Below are positions 15,667-23,811 of a DNA stretch of 64,000 bases, piece after piece (within the stretch, counting starts at the first letter, position 1; each line of letters starts with the position of its first letter). Origin of the DNA: Bdellovibrio sp. BCCA (GTDB lineage: Bacteria > Bdellovibrionota > Bdellovibrionia > Bdellovibrionales > Bdellovibrionaceae). Position numbers and translations under genes: made by a program. The stretch spans positions 3,740,025 through 3,804,024 of the forward strand of contig NZ_JBBNAC010000001.1 in NCBI RefSeq assembly GCF_037996825.1, given 5' to 3'. A model generated the notes under the pieces. The model worked only from the letters and a program-made list of their open reading frames with translations. It was not told the DNA's origin and searched no databases.

Positions 15667-18267
15667 TTATTTCACGTCTGTAGGGCCCACGAGACTGATC
15701 ACTGTGGGCTGCGAGAAGATTTTCTGTGCTAATTTCTGAATATCTTCCGGCGTAATTGCAAAATATTTTTCGGCAACATCCAGGCTCTCACGATAATCAA
15801 GTCCATAGATATCATCGAAAAGAATCGCGTTACAGATCGTGCTCTTTCTTTGCAGCTCGATATCGTGGCGTCCAATTAAGTATCTTTGCGCACGGGTCAG
15901 TTCTTCTTCAGAAATCTTTGTGTCTGCTAGTTTTTGAAACTCCGCTTTAAGCATCGAAATCGCTTTTTCCGCTTTCTCAGGAGAACATCCGATGTATCCA
16001 CCAAAATATCCACACTCAATGCCTTCCATATGCATTGGAGAAACAGAATAAGCTAAAGAGTTTTTATCACGAAGTTCTAAGAACAGTCGCCCGCCCTGCC
16101 CACTTAAAATCGACTGAATAATTTCAAGAGTAAAACGATCCGAGTCTTTCAACGTCAAACCGCGATAACCAACAATGATATGACTTTGTTCTTTTTTTAG
16201 CTCATGGAAAAGTTTTTTATTTTCCGTCAAAGGGGCCGCTTGGAAGCTGTTAGAGATTTTCTCTCCGCGTGGAAGTTCTTTCGTGATCTCTTCTAGAGCC
16301 TTCACCCACTTGTTCTTATTCACATCACCCACTACACAGAACGTAAGGTTTTTCGCCTGTACGACTTTCTTGTAGTAATCATGCAGTTCTTTTGAAGTGA
16401 TCGCAGATATAGACTCTTCACTTCCCACAAGATCACGGGAATAAGGATGTCCTTTAAAAATTTCTTTCATGAAGTTTAAAACACAGATCTGCGCCGGGTT
16501 ATCATTGCGCGATTTGATTTGATTTTTAATCACGACTTTTTCGCGCTCTAAAATCGCTTCGGGAAACTGTGGAGCCAAAAGAGAATCCGCATAGATTTCA
16601 AGCATGCGATCTTCAAACGGAGAAAGGTAATCCATAGAAAGACCCACGGAGTTTCTTCCGCCAAAGGCACCAAGACCCGCCGCCATTTCATCCACTTTGA
16701 GATTGATGTCATCTTCTGTAAAGTTCTTAGATCCTGAAAGCCAATTACGAGAAAATAGTTCTGTTAATCCATTCTGATTTTCTTTTTCAACGCGAACGCC
16801 GCCCATAAAAGCAGCCTTCATCGCCACATACGGCGTGTCTTTTTGATCGCGAATTAAAAGTGTCGCGCCTGAAGACAGAACGATTTTTTCTGTTTCCGGA
16901 ATGTGCTTCACGGCTTCTGTATTGATGTTGAATTTTTTCGCCGTAAATTTTTCTTTTTCTTTAGAAATTTTCGCTGCCGATAAAGCTTTCTTAAGATCTT
17001 TGGCATAATTCTTAAGAATTTTTTCCGCTTCTTTTTTCTCCATGTTCGTCATTAAAGAAATGCCGAACGTGTCTGCTTTAAAATATTTCTTTGCAACTTT
17101 TTGGATATCCTCAGGTTTCAGAGCATAAACCTGCTTCATGTACTTTTTGTAGTAGTCATGATCGCCGTAATAAAACTCATTGCTCCCGGCTTTTCTCGCA
17201 ATATTATCCACAGTTTCTACAGAATAAACTTCATGACTTGCAAAATTCGTAATCGCCTTTTGCATTTCTGCTGCCGTTGGCGGAGTTTCAATAAGGCGCG
17301 TAAGTTCAGGTGTGATCTTCGCAAGCGCTTGCGCCAGATTTTCTTTTTCAAGATTAAATGACACCGCAAAGAGCCCATCTTCTTGCATGGAATAACTAAA
17401 AGAACCTACGGAATTAGTAAGGGGCTCTTTAATACGCAGGCTTTGCATCAAACGAGACGAATCCCCTTGTCCCAAAATAGCTGACATCACTTCAAGAGCT
17501 GCAATGTCCTTGTTTTTGACGTTAGGAATTCTCCACGTCAGATAACCTGTCGTCTGTTCAAACTTAGTTTCTTCCACCTTGATTCGGATATTTTTTTGCG
17601 CCGGTTCTTTAGTGCGAGAGATTTTTTTAAGTTTGAACGGCTCAAAGGCGCCAAACATCTGCTCCACTTTTTTCTTCATTTCCTTAGATTCAAAATCGCC
17701 AGCTACAACTAGGAACATATTCGAAGGCACATAGCGAGATTGGTAGTACTCACGAATTTTTTTGTAAGAGACTTTACGCACGACTTTGTCATAACCAATG
17801 ACAGGAATTCCATACGGACTTTTCTTAAAAACATTTGTAAACAACAGCTGCGAGGCGCGGCGACCCGGGCTGTCTTGCCCCCGCTTGATTTCTTCAATGA
17901 CGACTTCGCGCTCATTGTCTATTTCTTGAGGGTCAAACGTTGGAAAGCCCATCATTTCACTAATCACGTCTAAAGCGACATCCGAGAATTGTTTTGAAAT
18001 CGTGACGTAAAAAACAGTTTGGTCAAAAGAGGTGTAAGCATTGAGCTCCCCGCCAGAACCCTCGACAGTGGCAGCAATTTCTCCGACGCCGTATTTGCGA
18101 GTGCCTTTAAAGACCAAGTGCTCGATAAAGTGAGAAATCCCCTCTTCGTTCTTTTTTTCATCCGCGGAGCCTGTTTTCACCCACATTTGAACTGAGACCA
18201 CTGGAGACTTGTGGCTTTCTAAGAAAAGGACTTTCAGACCGTTTTTTAGTTGAAATTTTTTAGACAT
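15667..18267 (-). CDS. Two-domain M16 zinc peptidase (insulinase/PqqL-like)
   Basis: 866 residues made of two M16 halves. The N-terminal half has the inverted zinc motif HFIEH (46-50) with the downstream Glu in EREVVIEEI (about 125), so it is catalytic. The C-terminal half (from about residue 430) keeps the fold, but the equivalent position reads GLTELFSRNW, without the two His, as in the inactive half of many M16 proteins. No signal peptide is evident: the chain begins MSKKFQLKNGLKVLFLE, directly at the first beta-strand. Cytoplasmic or non-classically exported. Its start is only 16 bases from divergent hemW. Confidence 0.9.
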   Translation of the reverse strand: MSKKFQLKNGLKVLFLESHKSPVVSVQMWVKTGSADEKKNEEGISHFIEHLVFKGTRKYGVGEIAATVEGSGGELNAYTSFDQTVFYVTISKQFSDVALDVISEMMGFPTFDPQEIDNEREVVIEEIKRGQDSPGRRASQLLFTNVFKKSPYGIPVIGYDKVVRKVSYKKIREYYQSRYVPSNMFLVVAGDFESKEMKKKVEQMFGAFEPFKLKKISRTKEPAQKNIRIKVEETKFEQTTGYLTWRIPNVKNKDIAALEVMSAILGQGDSSRLMQSLRIKEPLTNSVGSFSYSMQEDGLFAVSFNLEKENLAQALAKITPELTRLIETPPTAAEMQKAITNFASHEVYSVETVDNIARKAGSNEFYYGDHDYYKKYMKQVYALKPEDIQKVAKKYFKADTFGISLMTNMEKKEAEKILKNYAKDLKKALSAAKISKEKEKFTAKKFNINTEAVKHIPETEKIVLSSGATLLIRDQKDTPYVAMKAAFMGGVRVEKENQNGLTELFSRNWLSGSKNFTEDDINLKVDEMAAGLGAFGGRNSVGLSMDYLSPFEDRMLEIYADSLLAPQFPEAILEREKVVIKNQIKSRNDNPAQICVLNFMKEIFKGHPYSRDLVGSEESISAITSKELHDYYKKVVQAKNLTFCVVGDVNKNKWVKALEEITKELPRGEKISNSFQAAPLTENKKLFHELKKEQSHIIVGYRGLTLKDSDRFTLEIIQSILSGQGGRLFLELRDKNSLAYSVSPMHMEGIECGYFGGYIGCSPEKAEKAISMLKAEFQKLADTKISEEELTRAQRYLIGRHDIELQRKSTICNAILFDDIYGLDYRESLDVAEKYFAITPEDIQKLAQKIFSQPTVISLVGPTDVK

Positions 18268-18283
18268 ACTCTAGATAACTCCC

Positions 18284-19456
18284 ATGGCATTTGGCGTCTA
18301 CGTTCATATCCCTTATTGCATTCAGCGTTGCACGTATTGTGACTTCGCGACCTACGAGCAAAGCAAAATTTTGCCGCCGGATCAGTACGTCGAATTGCTG
18401 TTTAAAGAAATTCGCCAAAAGCATCAGTATTACAAACCGCAAAGTCTTGATACGATCTACTTTGGCGGCGGAACACCGAGCTTGATCCCTGCTCCTCTCA
18501 TTGTAGCTATTATCAAAGAGCTGGGTAGCTATGGGTACACAACTAGACCCGACACTGAAATCACCATTGAAATCAATCCAGCGACGATCAATGAAGAAAA
18601 ATTGAAAATCTATTTGGACCACGGAGTAAATCGTTTTTCTGTAGGTGCTCAAACTTTCGATGATCGTTTGTTAAAAATGGTGAACCGCGAACACAACGCA
18701 AAGCAGACACTAGAGACCCTGGACCTTTTGCGGGCTCACAATTTGAACTTCAGCTTTGATATTCTTTTTGCTCTTCCATCACAGACCGTTGAGGGACTCA
18801 AGAACGACGTGAAGATTGCAATCGAACAAGGGGCAAAACACATCAGTCCTTATTGCCTCACTGTCCCAGATGGACATCCACTTTCAAAAGGCCGCCCCAT
18901 TGATGATGAACAAGTGGAGATGTTTGACATTATCGCCGATGAACTGACGGCAAAAGGTTTCAAGCAATACGAAATTTCCAACTTCGCAATTCCTGGATAT
19001 GAATCGCGACACAATTTGTTGTACTGGGTGGATGAACCTTATTGGGGATTGGGACTCAGTGCCCATTCTTATACAAAAGAATCCGCTTGGGGTACGCGCT
19101 ATTGGAATATCAATTCCATTGGAGAATATCAAAAACAAATCCTGGCGTTTGAAGGACAAAAGTTCACTTCGCCGGCTTTACATTTACCGCCTGCACAATA
19201 TGAAGCTCTTGAAATGCATCAAGCTCTTACGGACTTTTGTCATACTTCAATGCGTTTAATGCGCGGACTCAATGTTGAGCAATTGGCGCAAAAGTTTCCG
19301 GCTCACGTTAGCGAAAAAGTTCAAAGCCTTCTGAAAGGCCTTAAACAAAAAGCATGGGTTCAACATGACAACGGGCATTGGTCGCTCACGCGCGACGGCC
19401 TTGTTTTAAGCAATAAAGTTTTCCAAGAATTGACGTTTTTAGAGGGCGAAATCTAA
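18284..19456 (+). CDS. hemW: Radical SAM heme chaperone HemW
   Basis: HemW-type protein of the HemN family. The radical SAM cluster motif is C12-x3-C16-x2-C19 in HIPYCIQRCTYCDF, followed by YFGGGTPSL (SAM-binding glycines) near residue 60. 390 residues is right for HemW and shorter than coproporphyrinogen dehydrogenase HemN. The family inserts heme into respiratory proteins; it has often been mislabelled as HemN. The start is 16 bases from the divergent M16 gene, so their promoters must lie inside each other's coding sequence or overlap. grpE follows after 75 bases. Confidence 0.9.
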   Translation: MAFGVYVHIPYCIQRCTYCDFATYEQSKILPPDQYVELLFKEIRQKHQYYKPQSLDTIYFGGGTPSLIPAPLIVAIIKELGSYGYTTRPDTEITIEINPATINEEKLKIYLDHGVNRFSVGAQTFDDRLLKMVNREHNAKQTLETLDLLRAHNLNFSFDILFALPSQTVEGLKNDVKIAIEQGAKHISPYCLTVPDGHPLSKGRPIDDEQVEMFDIIADELTAKGFKQYEISNFAIPGYESRHNLLYWVDEPYWGLGLSAHSYTKESAWGTRYWNINSIGEYQKQILAFEGQKFTSPALHLPPAQYEALEMHQALTDFCHTSMRLMRGLNVEQLAQKFPAHVSEKVQSLLKGLKQKAWVQHDNGHWSLTRDGLVLSNKVFQELTFLEGEI

Positions 19457-19480
19457 ACGGTTTTTATGGCCTAGCCCGCA

Positions 19481-19509
19481 TTGACAATCCCTAATCAATA
19501 CACAATCTT
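19481..19509 (+). promoter_or_regulatory. Candidate promoter of grpE-dnaJ
   Basis: A perfect TTGACA at 19481-19486 with AATCTT 17 bases later (19504-19509). The -10 match is poor. It is located 46-51 bases before the grpE start. Confidence 0.35.
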
Positions 19510-19531
19510 AAGTATTGCGAAAGGAAGTGTC

Positions 19532-20041
19532 ATGTCTGAAGAAAACAACTCTCAAAACTCCAATCCTCCATCTGGTGAAGGCGCTTCAGAAATTCAAAAG
19601 CTTCAAGAACAAGCTGAGAAATTCAAAAACGATTTTCTTTACCTTCGTGCGGAGTTTGAAAACTATAAACGTAACGCCATCAAAGAGCGCGCTGAGCTCA
19701 TAAAATATGGAGGCGAACGTTTTATCCGCGAGCTTTTAGAGGTTGTTGATAATTTTGAACGTGCTCTTTCCACGAACGTGAGTCCTGAGAACTTCTCAAC
19801 TTTCAAACAAGGCGTTGAGATGACTGCACAAGAATTGAAATCTCTTTTGCAGCGCAATTCTGTTCAGGAAGTTCCTTCTCAAGGTGCGCCGTTTGATCCT
19901 GCCGTGCACGAAGCTTTAGGTGCTGAACCTACAAACGAAGTGCCTCCGGGACACATCGCACGCGTATTTAAAAAGCCTTATAAACTTCACGACAAGGTTA
20001 TTCGCACAGGACAAGTGATTGTCGCGAAGAAACCAGAGTAA
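19532..20041 (+). CDS. grpE: Nucleotide exchange factor GrpE
   Basis: Homodimeric co-chaperone that releases ADP from DnaK. A Ser/Asn-rich start is followed by a long helix (about residues 15-60), then the conserved FKNDFLYLRAEFENYKRN region and the C-terminal beta domain (VPSQGAPFDPAVHEAL, VFKKPYKLHDKVIRTGQVIV). 169 residues. I start at ATG 19532 (AAGGAAG just upstream) and not at an in-frame codon at 19481, which has no ribosome site. It lies 12 bases before dnaJ; dnaK itself is not in the window. Confidence 0.93.
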   Translation: MSEENNSQNSNPPSGEGASEIQKLQEQAEKFKNDFLYLRAEFENYKRNAIKERAELIKYGGERFIRELLEVVDNFERALSTNVSPENFSTFKQGVEMTAQELKSLLQRNSVQEVPSQGAPFDPAVHEALGAEPTNEVPPGHIARVFKKPYKLHDKVIRTGQVIVAKKPE

Positions 20042-20052
20042 GAGGGTGTTGA

Positions 20053-21060
20053 TTGTCTAAAAAAGACTTCTACTCCATTTTGGGTGTCTCACGAACTGCG
20101 ACGGCAGAGGAGATCAAGAAAGCTTATCGCAAGCTTGCGATGCAGTTTCACCCGGATAAAAATCCCGGCGATAAAAAGGCCGAAGAAAAATTCAAAGAGA
20201 TCAGTGAAGCCTACGACACATTAAGCGACACAAAAAAACGCGAAATGTACGATCAATTCGGACACGCCGGAGCCCAACAAGGTTTCGGTGGTGCCGGGGG
20301 TCCTTTTGGCGGGGCAGGTGGCTTTGGCGGTTTCGGCAGAACACACGGTGCGGGAAGTAACGGTGGAGATCCCTTCCAGGATATCTTCGGTGATGTCTTT
20401 GGCGAAATTTTTGGAAATGCACGCGGGCCCGGTGGCGCTGCGGGCGCTCGCGCTCGACGTCAACAAGCAAAAGGCACGGACCTTCGCTACACATTAAATA
20501 TTTCATTTGAAGAATCCGCTCTGGGAACTGAGAAAATCATCAGCTTTGTTCGTCAAAAAGGCGGCAAAGAAGAATCTGCAAAACTTTCTGTGAATGTTCC
20601 TGCAGGCGTGAAAGAAGGCCAGCGTCTAAAACTTTCCGGCGAAGGAGATTCCGCAGCCGGTGGCGGTGCTGCTGGTGATCTTTATGTGATCATCAACATT
20701 CAGGAACATCCTCTTTTTAAACGACACGAAAATGATGTGACTCTGGATCTGCCGATCACATACACGGATGCGATCTTAGGAACAAACATAGAAGTTCCAA
20801 CTCTCACAGGGAAAGCGATGATTCGCATTCCTCCGGGAACTCACTCGGGACAAACCTTCCGACTCAAAGGAAAAGGTTTTCCAAAGCTTGGTGGATTTGG
20901 TTCCGGCGACATGCTTGTGCGCGTTCTTGTAGATACGCCTCATAATCTTTCAGCAAGGCAAAAAGAACTTGTCGAAGAACTTGCGAAGTCTACTGAAACC
21001 ACTCCCCTTGTGAAAGCTTTCCAAGAAAAAGTCTCTCATCTTATGAGGAATAGAAAATGA
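20053..21060 (+). CDS. dnaJ: J-domain co-chaperone without zinc finger (DnaJ/CbpA class B)
   Basis: J-domain at residues 1-65 with HPD at 33-35, which stimulates DnaK ATPase, then a Gly/Phe-rich linker (about 70-130) and two beta-barrel C-terminal domains. The four CxxCxGxG repeats of class A DnaJ are absent; no cysteine-rich region occurs between the linker and the C-terminal domains, so this is a class B (CbpA/Hsp40-B) protein. Start codon is TTG at 20053 with GAGGGTG upstream. 335 residues. Next to grpE, so it may act as the main DnaJ. Its stop overlaps the next gene (ATGA). Confidence 0.9.
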   Translation: MSKKDFYSILGVSRTATAEEIKKAYRKLAMQFHPDKNPGDKKAEEKFKEISEAYDTLSDTKKREMYDQFGHAGAQQGFGGAGGPFGGAGGFGGFGRTHGAGSNGGDPFQDIFGDVFGEIFGNARGPGGAAGARARRQQAKGTDLRYTLNISFEESALGTEKIISFVRQKGGKEESAKLSVNVPAGVKEGQRLKLSGEGDSAAGGGAAGDLYVIINIQEHPLFKRHENDVTLDLPITYTDAILGTNIEVPTLTGKAMIRIPPGTHSGQTFRLKGKGFPKLGGFGSGDMLVRVLVDTPHNLSARQKELVEELAKSTETTPLVKAFQEKVSHLMRNRK

Positions 21061-22727
21061 CATCTCGATTTGCGCTTTTGCTGACAGCTTGCCTTTTGGC
21101 TTCTTGCACGACGGTAGCTACAAAAAAACGTCCTCCGTACAGGCCTCCAACCGCAGCAGCTGCAAAAAAACCAAAAGCGATGAGCGGCATGACAACCGGA
21201 AAAACGCCAGAGCAAATTCAAAGTGAAACTTTGACGTTACCTGAAGCGCCAAAAACAGAAGATGCGTTGGAATATCTTAAGGGCTTGGTCGCACAGTCTG
21301 TTCAAGCTCCTAACAAGCAAGACCAGGAAACTTATCGTCTTCATGCGATCGACATCGTCGAAAATAAGCTGAATGAAGATCAGCTTGATGACGTCGCAAA
21401 AAGTTCTGACTTCGGTTATTTGCGCGCGCACGCGATGTATCGCCTTGGTGAAATGGCTTTGGATCATAAGGATATTTCCACAGCGAAAAAATACTTCTCT
21501 GGCGTAACTGACTATATGCCAGGAAGTGATTTGGCTGTTCGTTCGCAAGATATTTTGCAACAGCTTGAAGCTTCTAAAAACGTACAAGCGCAAACAGTAG
21601 GTGTTGTTCTGCCTTTAAGTGGCAAGAACGCTCCTGTGGGACAACGTGCTTTGCGTGGTCTTGAGATGGGCTTAGGACTTCATATTCCAGGCTCAAGCTT
21701 CAAGCTTGCCGTGATGGACAGCGAAGGAAATCCAGACTCTGCTCGTCGCGGTGTTGAACGTCTTGTTAAAGAAGACAATGTGATTGCGATCGTGGGAAGT
21801 TTGCTAAGTAAAACTGCTCCTGCTGTCGCTGCAAAATCGGACGAGCTTGGTGTTCCCACTGTTGCTCTTTCTCAAAGATCAGGTCTTACAGAAATTGGTC
21901 CAACAGTTTTCAGAAATTCACTAACAAGCGGCATGCAAGTGCGCGCCTTGGTTCGCACGGCGATGGAAGACATGGGAATGAAGAAGTTCGCCATTCTTTA
22001 TCCCAATGATCCGTATGGAATCGAGTTCACAAATATTTTCTGGGATGAAGTTCTAGCGCGCGGCGGACAAATTACTGCCGTGCAAACGTATTCAACGAAA
22101 GAAACGGATTTCCGTCTTGTCATTCAAAGACTTGTCGGAACTTATTTCGGCGAAGCACGCCAAGACGAGTTCTCTGTGCGTCTTAAAGAGCTGCAACACA
22201 GTGATAAAAAAAGATCTGTGCGCCAATCAAATCTTGAAACGGTTCTACCGCCCATCACAGATTTCGATGCGATTTTTATTCCTGATAGCGTGAAAGCGAT
22301 GGGACAAATTTCTGCGATGCTTTCTTATAACGATGTCCGCAACGTGAAACTCTTGGGCACAAACTTGTGGAATACAAAAGATGTTGCCCGTCGCGCAGGA
22401 AACTTCGCGAACAATTTGCTCTTCGTTGATAGCATTTCTCCGACAGCGCAAAACAGATCTCGCTTCATGAGCGAGTACAAGTCTTTGTATAACGAGGAAC
22501 CTTCTCTTATTGAAATTCAAGCCTATGATGCAGGTTTAATCTTGCGCCAGTTGATCGCTTCAGGCGCGAGCTCTCGTGAAGAATTGACTCAAAAACTGAC
22601 GTCCCTCAGCCGCTTCCCTGGAGCCCTGGGAACCCTTTCTATGAATGCTGAGCGCGAAATTGAACGTCCCGTCACCCCGCTAACTGTTGAAAAGGGCGAG
22701 GTTATTCCCGCTAAGCTTGTAAAATAG
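21057..22727 (+). CDS. LpoA-like lipoprotein with periplasmic binding domain
   Basis: 556-residue lipoprotein: signal peptide with lipobox LASC (Cys17), a Lys/Pro/Ala-rich linker, a helical TPR-like segment (about 60-175) and a type I periplasmic-binding fold (from [21 protein letters not shown], about 182, to the end). This arrangement matches penicillin-binding protein activator LpoA/LppC, an outer-membrane lipoprotein that stimulates peptidoglycan synthase PBP1A. A branched-chain amino-acid receptor is the alternative, but there are no transporter genes near. Translationally coupled to dnaJ by a 4-base overlap, which is an unexpected partner. Confidence 0.8.
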   Translation: MTSRFALLLTACLLASCTTVATKKRPPYRPPTAAAAKKPKAMSGMTTGKTPEQIQSETLTLPEAPKTEDALEYLKGLVAQSVQAPNKQDQETYRLHAIDIVENKLNEDQLDDVAKSSDFGYLRAHAMYRLGEMALDHKDISTAKKYFSGVTDYMPGSDLAVRSQDILQQLEASKNVQAQTVGVVLPLSGKNAPVGQRALRGLEMGLGLHIPGSSFKLAVMDSEGNPDSARRGVERLVKEDNVIAIVGSLLSKTAPAVAAKSDELGVPTVALSQRSGLTEIGPTVFRNSLTSGMQVRALVRTAMEDMGMKKFAILYPNDPYGIEFTNIFWDEVLARGGQITAVQTYSTKETDFRLVIQRLVGTYFGEARQDEFSVRLKELQHSDKKRSVRQSNLETVLPPITDFDAIFIPDSVKAMGQISAMLSYNDVRNVKLLGTNLWNTKDVARRAGNFANNLLFVDSISPTAQNRSRFMSEYKSLYNEEPSLIEIQAYDAGLILRQLIASGASSREELTQKLTSLSRFPGALGTLSMNAEREIERPVTPLTVEKGEVIPAKLVK

Positions 22728-22751
22728 CTCCCATAAGTATTTTTTATGACG

Positions 22752-22817
22752 ATTTTTTAACCCCCGACTTTGGGTGTCCTGTCTAAGGAACACCAGCGAC
22801 GATGAGAGTCGCAAAAT
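22752..22817 (+). other. Two small hairpins before the first DksA-like gene
   Basis: GGTGTCCT pairs with AGGAACACC (one bulged A) and GCGAC with GTCGC just after. No U tract follows. Possibly a structured leader of the gene at 22836. Confidence 0.3.
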
Positions 22818-22835
22818 CTAAAGAAGGGGGTTGTT

Positions 22836-23207
22836 ATGACAAGTCGTATCTCTGAAAACTTAGTGATGGAGTGCAGAAAGAAACTTCTAATTGCAAAACA
22901 GGATGTTTTGAATCGCTTCAGAACAGCCCAACGCGAACTTGTGCATGTGGAAAAAGGTGGCGACGAAGCGGATCAATCCGTCGCACACATTGCTGAACAT
23001 TCATTCTTGGTTTCCCAAGAGCGCATGAGAAATCAACTTGTAGAAATCGAAATGGCTTTAGCGCGCATCGAGCAAGGCACTTTCGGAATCTGTGAAGAGA
23101 CGGAAGAGATGATTGAGGCTGATAGATTGTTAGCAATTCCTTGGACACGCCTCAGTATCGAAGGTGCAGAGCTTCGAGAAGCGGTCGGTCGTAAGTTTGC
23201 ACGCTAA
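22836..23207 (+). CDS. DksA/TraR-like protein lacking the zinc ligands
   Basis: 123 residues. The coiled-coil with tip DEADQS (Asp43, Asp46) followed by the globular end resembles DksA, which enters the RNA polymerase secondary channel and works with ppGpp. Against the downstream paralog the zinc site aligns without gaps, but only Cys86 remains; the other three positions are Thr89, Ser107 and Gly110. The fold may be held without zinc, as in some DksA2-type proteins. GGGGG ribosome site upstream. First of a tandem pair with the same length. Confidence 0.8.
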   Translation: MTSRISENLVMECRKKLLIAKQDVLNRFRTAQRELVHVEKGGDEADQSVAHIAEHSFLVSQERMRNQLVEIEMALARIEQGTFGICEETEEMIEADRLLAIPWTRLSIEGAELREAVGRKFAR

Positions 23208-23298
23208 ATAATCACGCGCCGCTTTTTTAGTGACAGTTTTTCATTCCCCCGTAATAAGAGATCCAATTTCGGCCAGGATCATCATATCGGGGGGTGAG

Positions 23299-23670
23299 AT
23301 GAACGTAACCGAACTCAGTGAAACAGAGTTGAAAAACTTGAAAGAATCTTTGCTCTTCCAAAAGAGTTCGATTCTGAACAAGACACATGAATTCAAAGCG
23401 GAGCAATCCAGCATCACATCTGTCGCAGATGAAGCTGAGGTTGCATCTCTAGATATCTCTAACAACATTTCCATTCATCTTCATGAAAGAGATCGCACAG
23501 CGCTTTATGCGATCGAAAGAGCTCTTTCAAAAATAGCTGAGGGGACTTACGGCCAGTGCGAAGCATGCGGTGAAATTATCAGCGCACGCAGACTTCAGGC
23601 TCGTCCTTTTACGGCCCTTTGTATTGATTGCATGGAAGAACAAGAGAGCCATTCTAATCTTTTCCAATAA
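23299..23670 (+). CDS. DksA/TraR family zinc-finger protein
   Basis: 123 residues. C4 zinc finger complete: C87-x2-C90 and C108-x2-C111 (YGQCEACGE and ALCIDCME). The coiled-coil tip reads DEAEVA (Asp44, Glu47, Ala49), close to the DxxDxA of E. coli DksA. Role is probably control of initiation at RNA polymerase. The start at 23299 is taken because a purine-rich GGGGGGTGAG adjoins it; an in-frame GTG at 23230 has none. 91 bases after its zinc-less paralog and followed by a hairpin terminator before lon. Confidence 0.88.
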   Translation: MNVTELSETELKNLKESLLFQKSSILNKTHEFKAEQSSITSVADEAEVASLDISNNISIHLHERDRTALYAIERALSKIAEGTYGQCEACGEIISARRLQARPFTALCIDCMEEQESHSNLFQ

Positions 23671-23699
23671 TGCTCAGTAAATCTCATTGGATGAGGTCT

Positions 23700-23726
23700 A
23701 CTGACATGGATGTCAGTCCAATTTTT
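23700..23726 (+). terminator. Terminator after the DksA-like pair
   Basis: ACTGACAT (23700-23707) pairs with ATGTCAGT (23710-23717), then CCAATTTTTT. The inner pairs would open to give a usable loop. A second small hairpin (CTCAT/ATGAG, 23683-23695) precedes it. Confidence 0.55.
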
Positions 23727-23811
23727 TAAATTTGATTTAAGCTCCCACTGTCTCACGCCGAGAAGACTCATACGAGAAAACAAATATTCCCGCATTACGC
23801 GGAGGAGCGGT

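Noticed and set aside
20350..20470. Truncation or frameshift of dnaJ at the missing zinc finger
   Set aside because: The frame is continuous and the C-terminal domains follow normally, so it is a class B J-protein and not a damaged class A.
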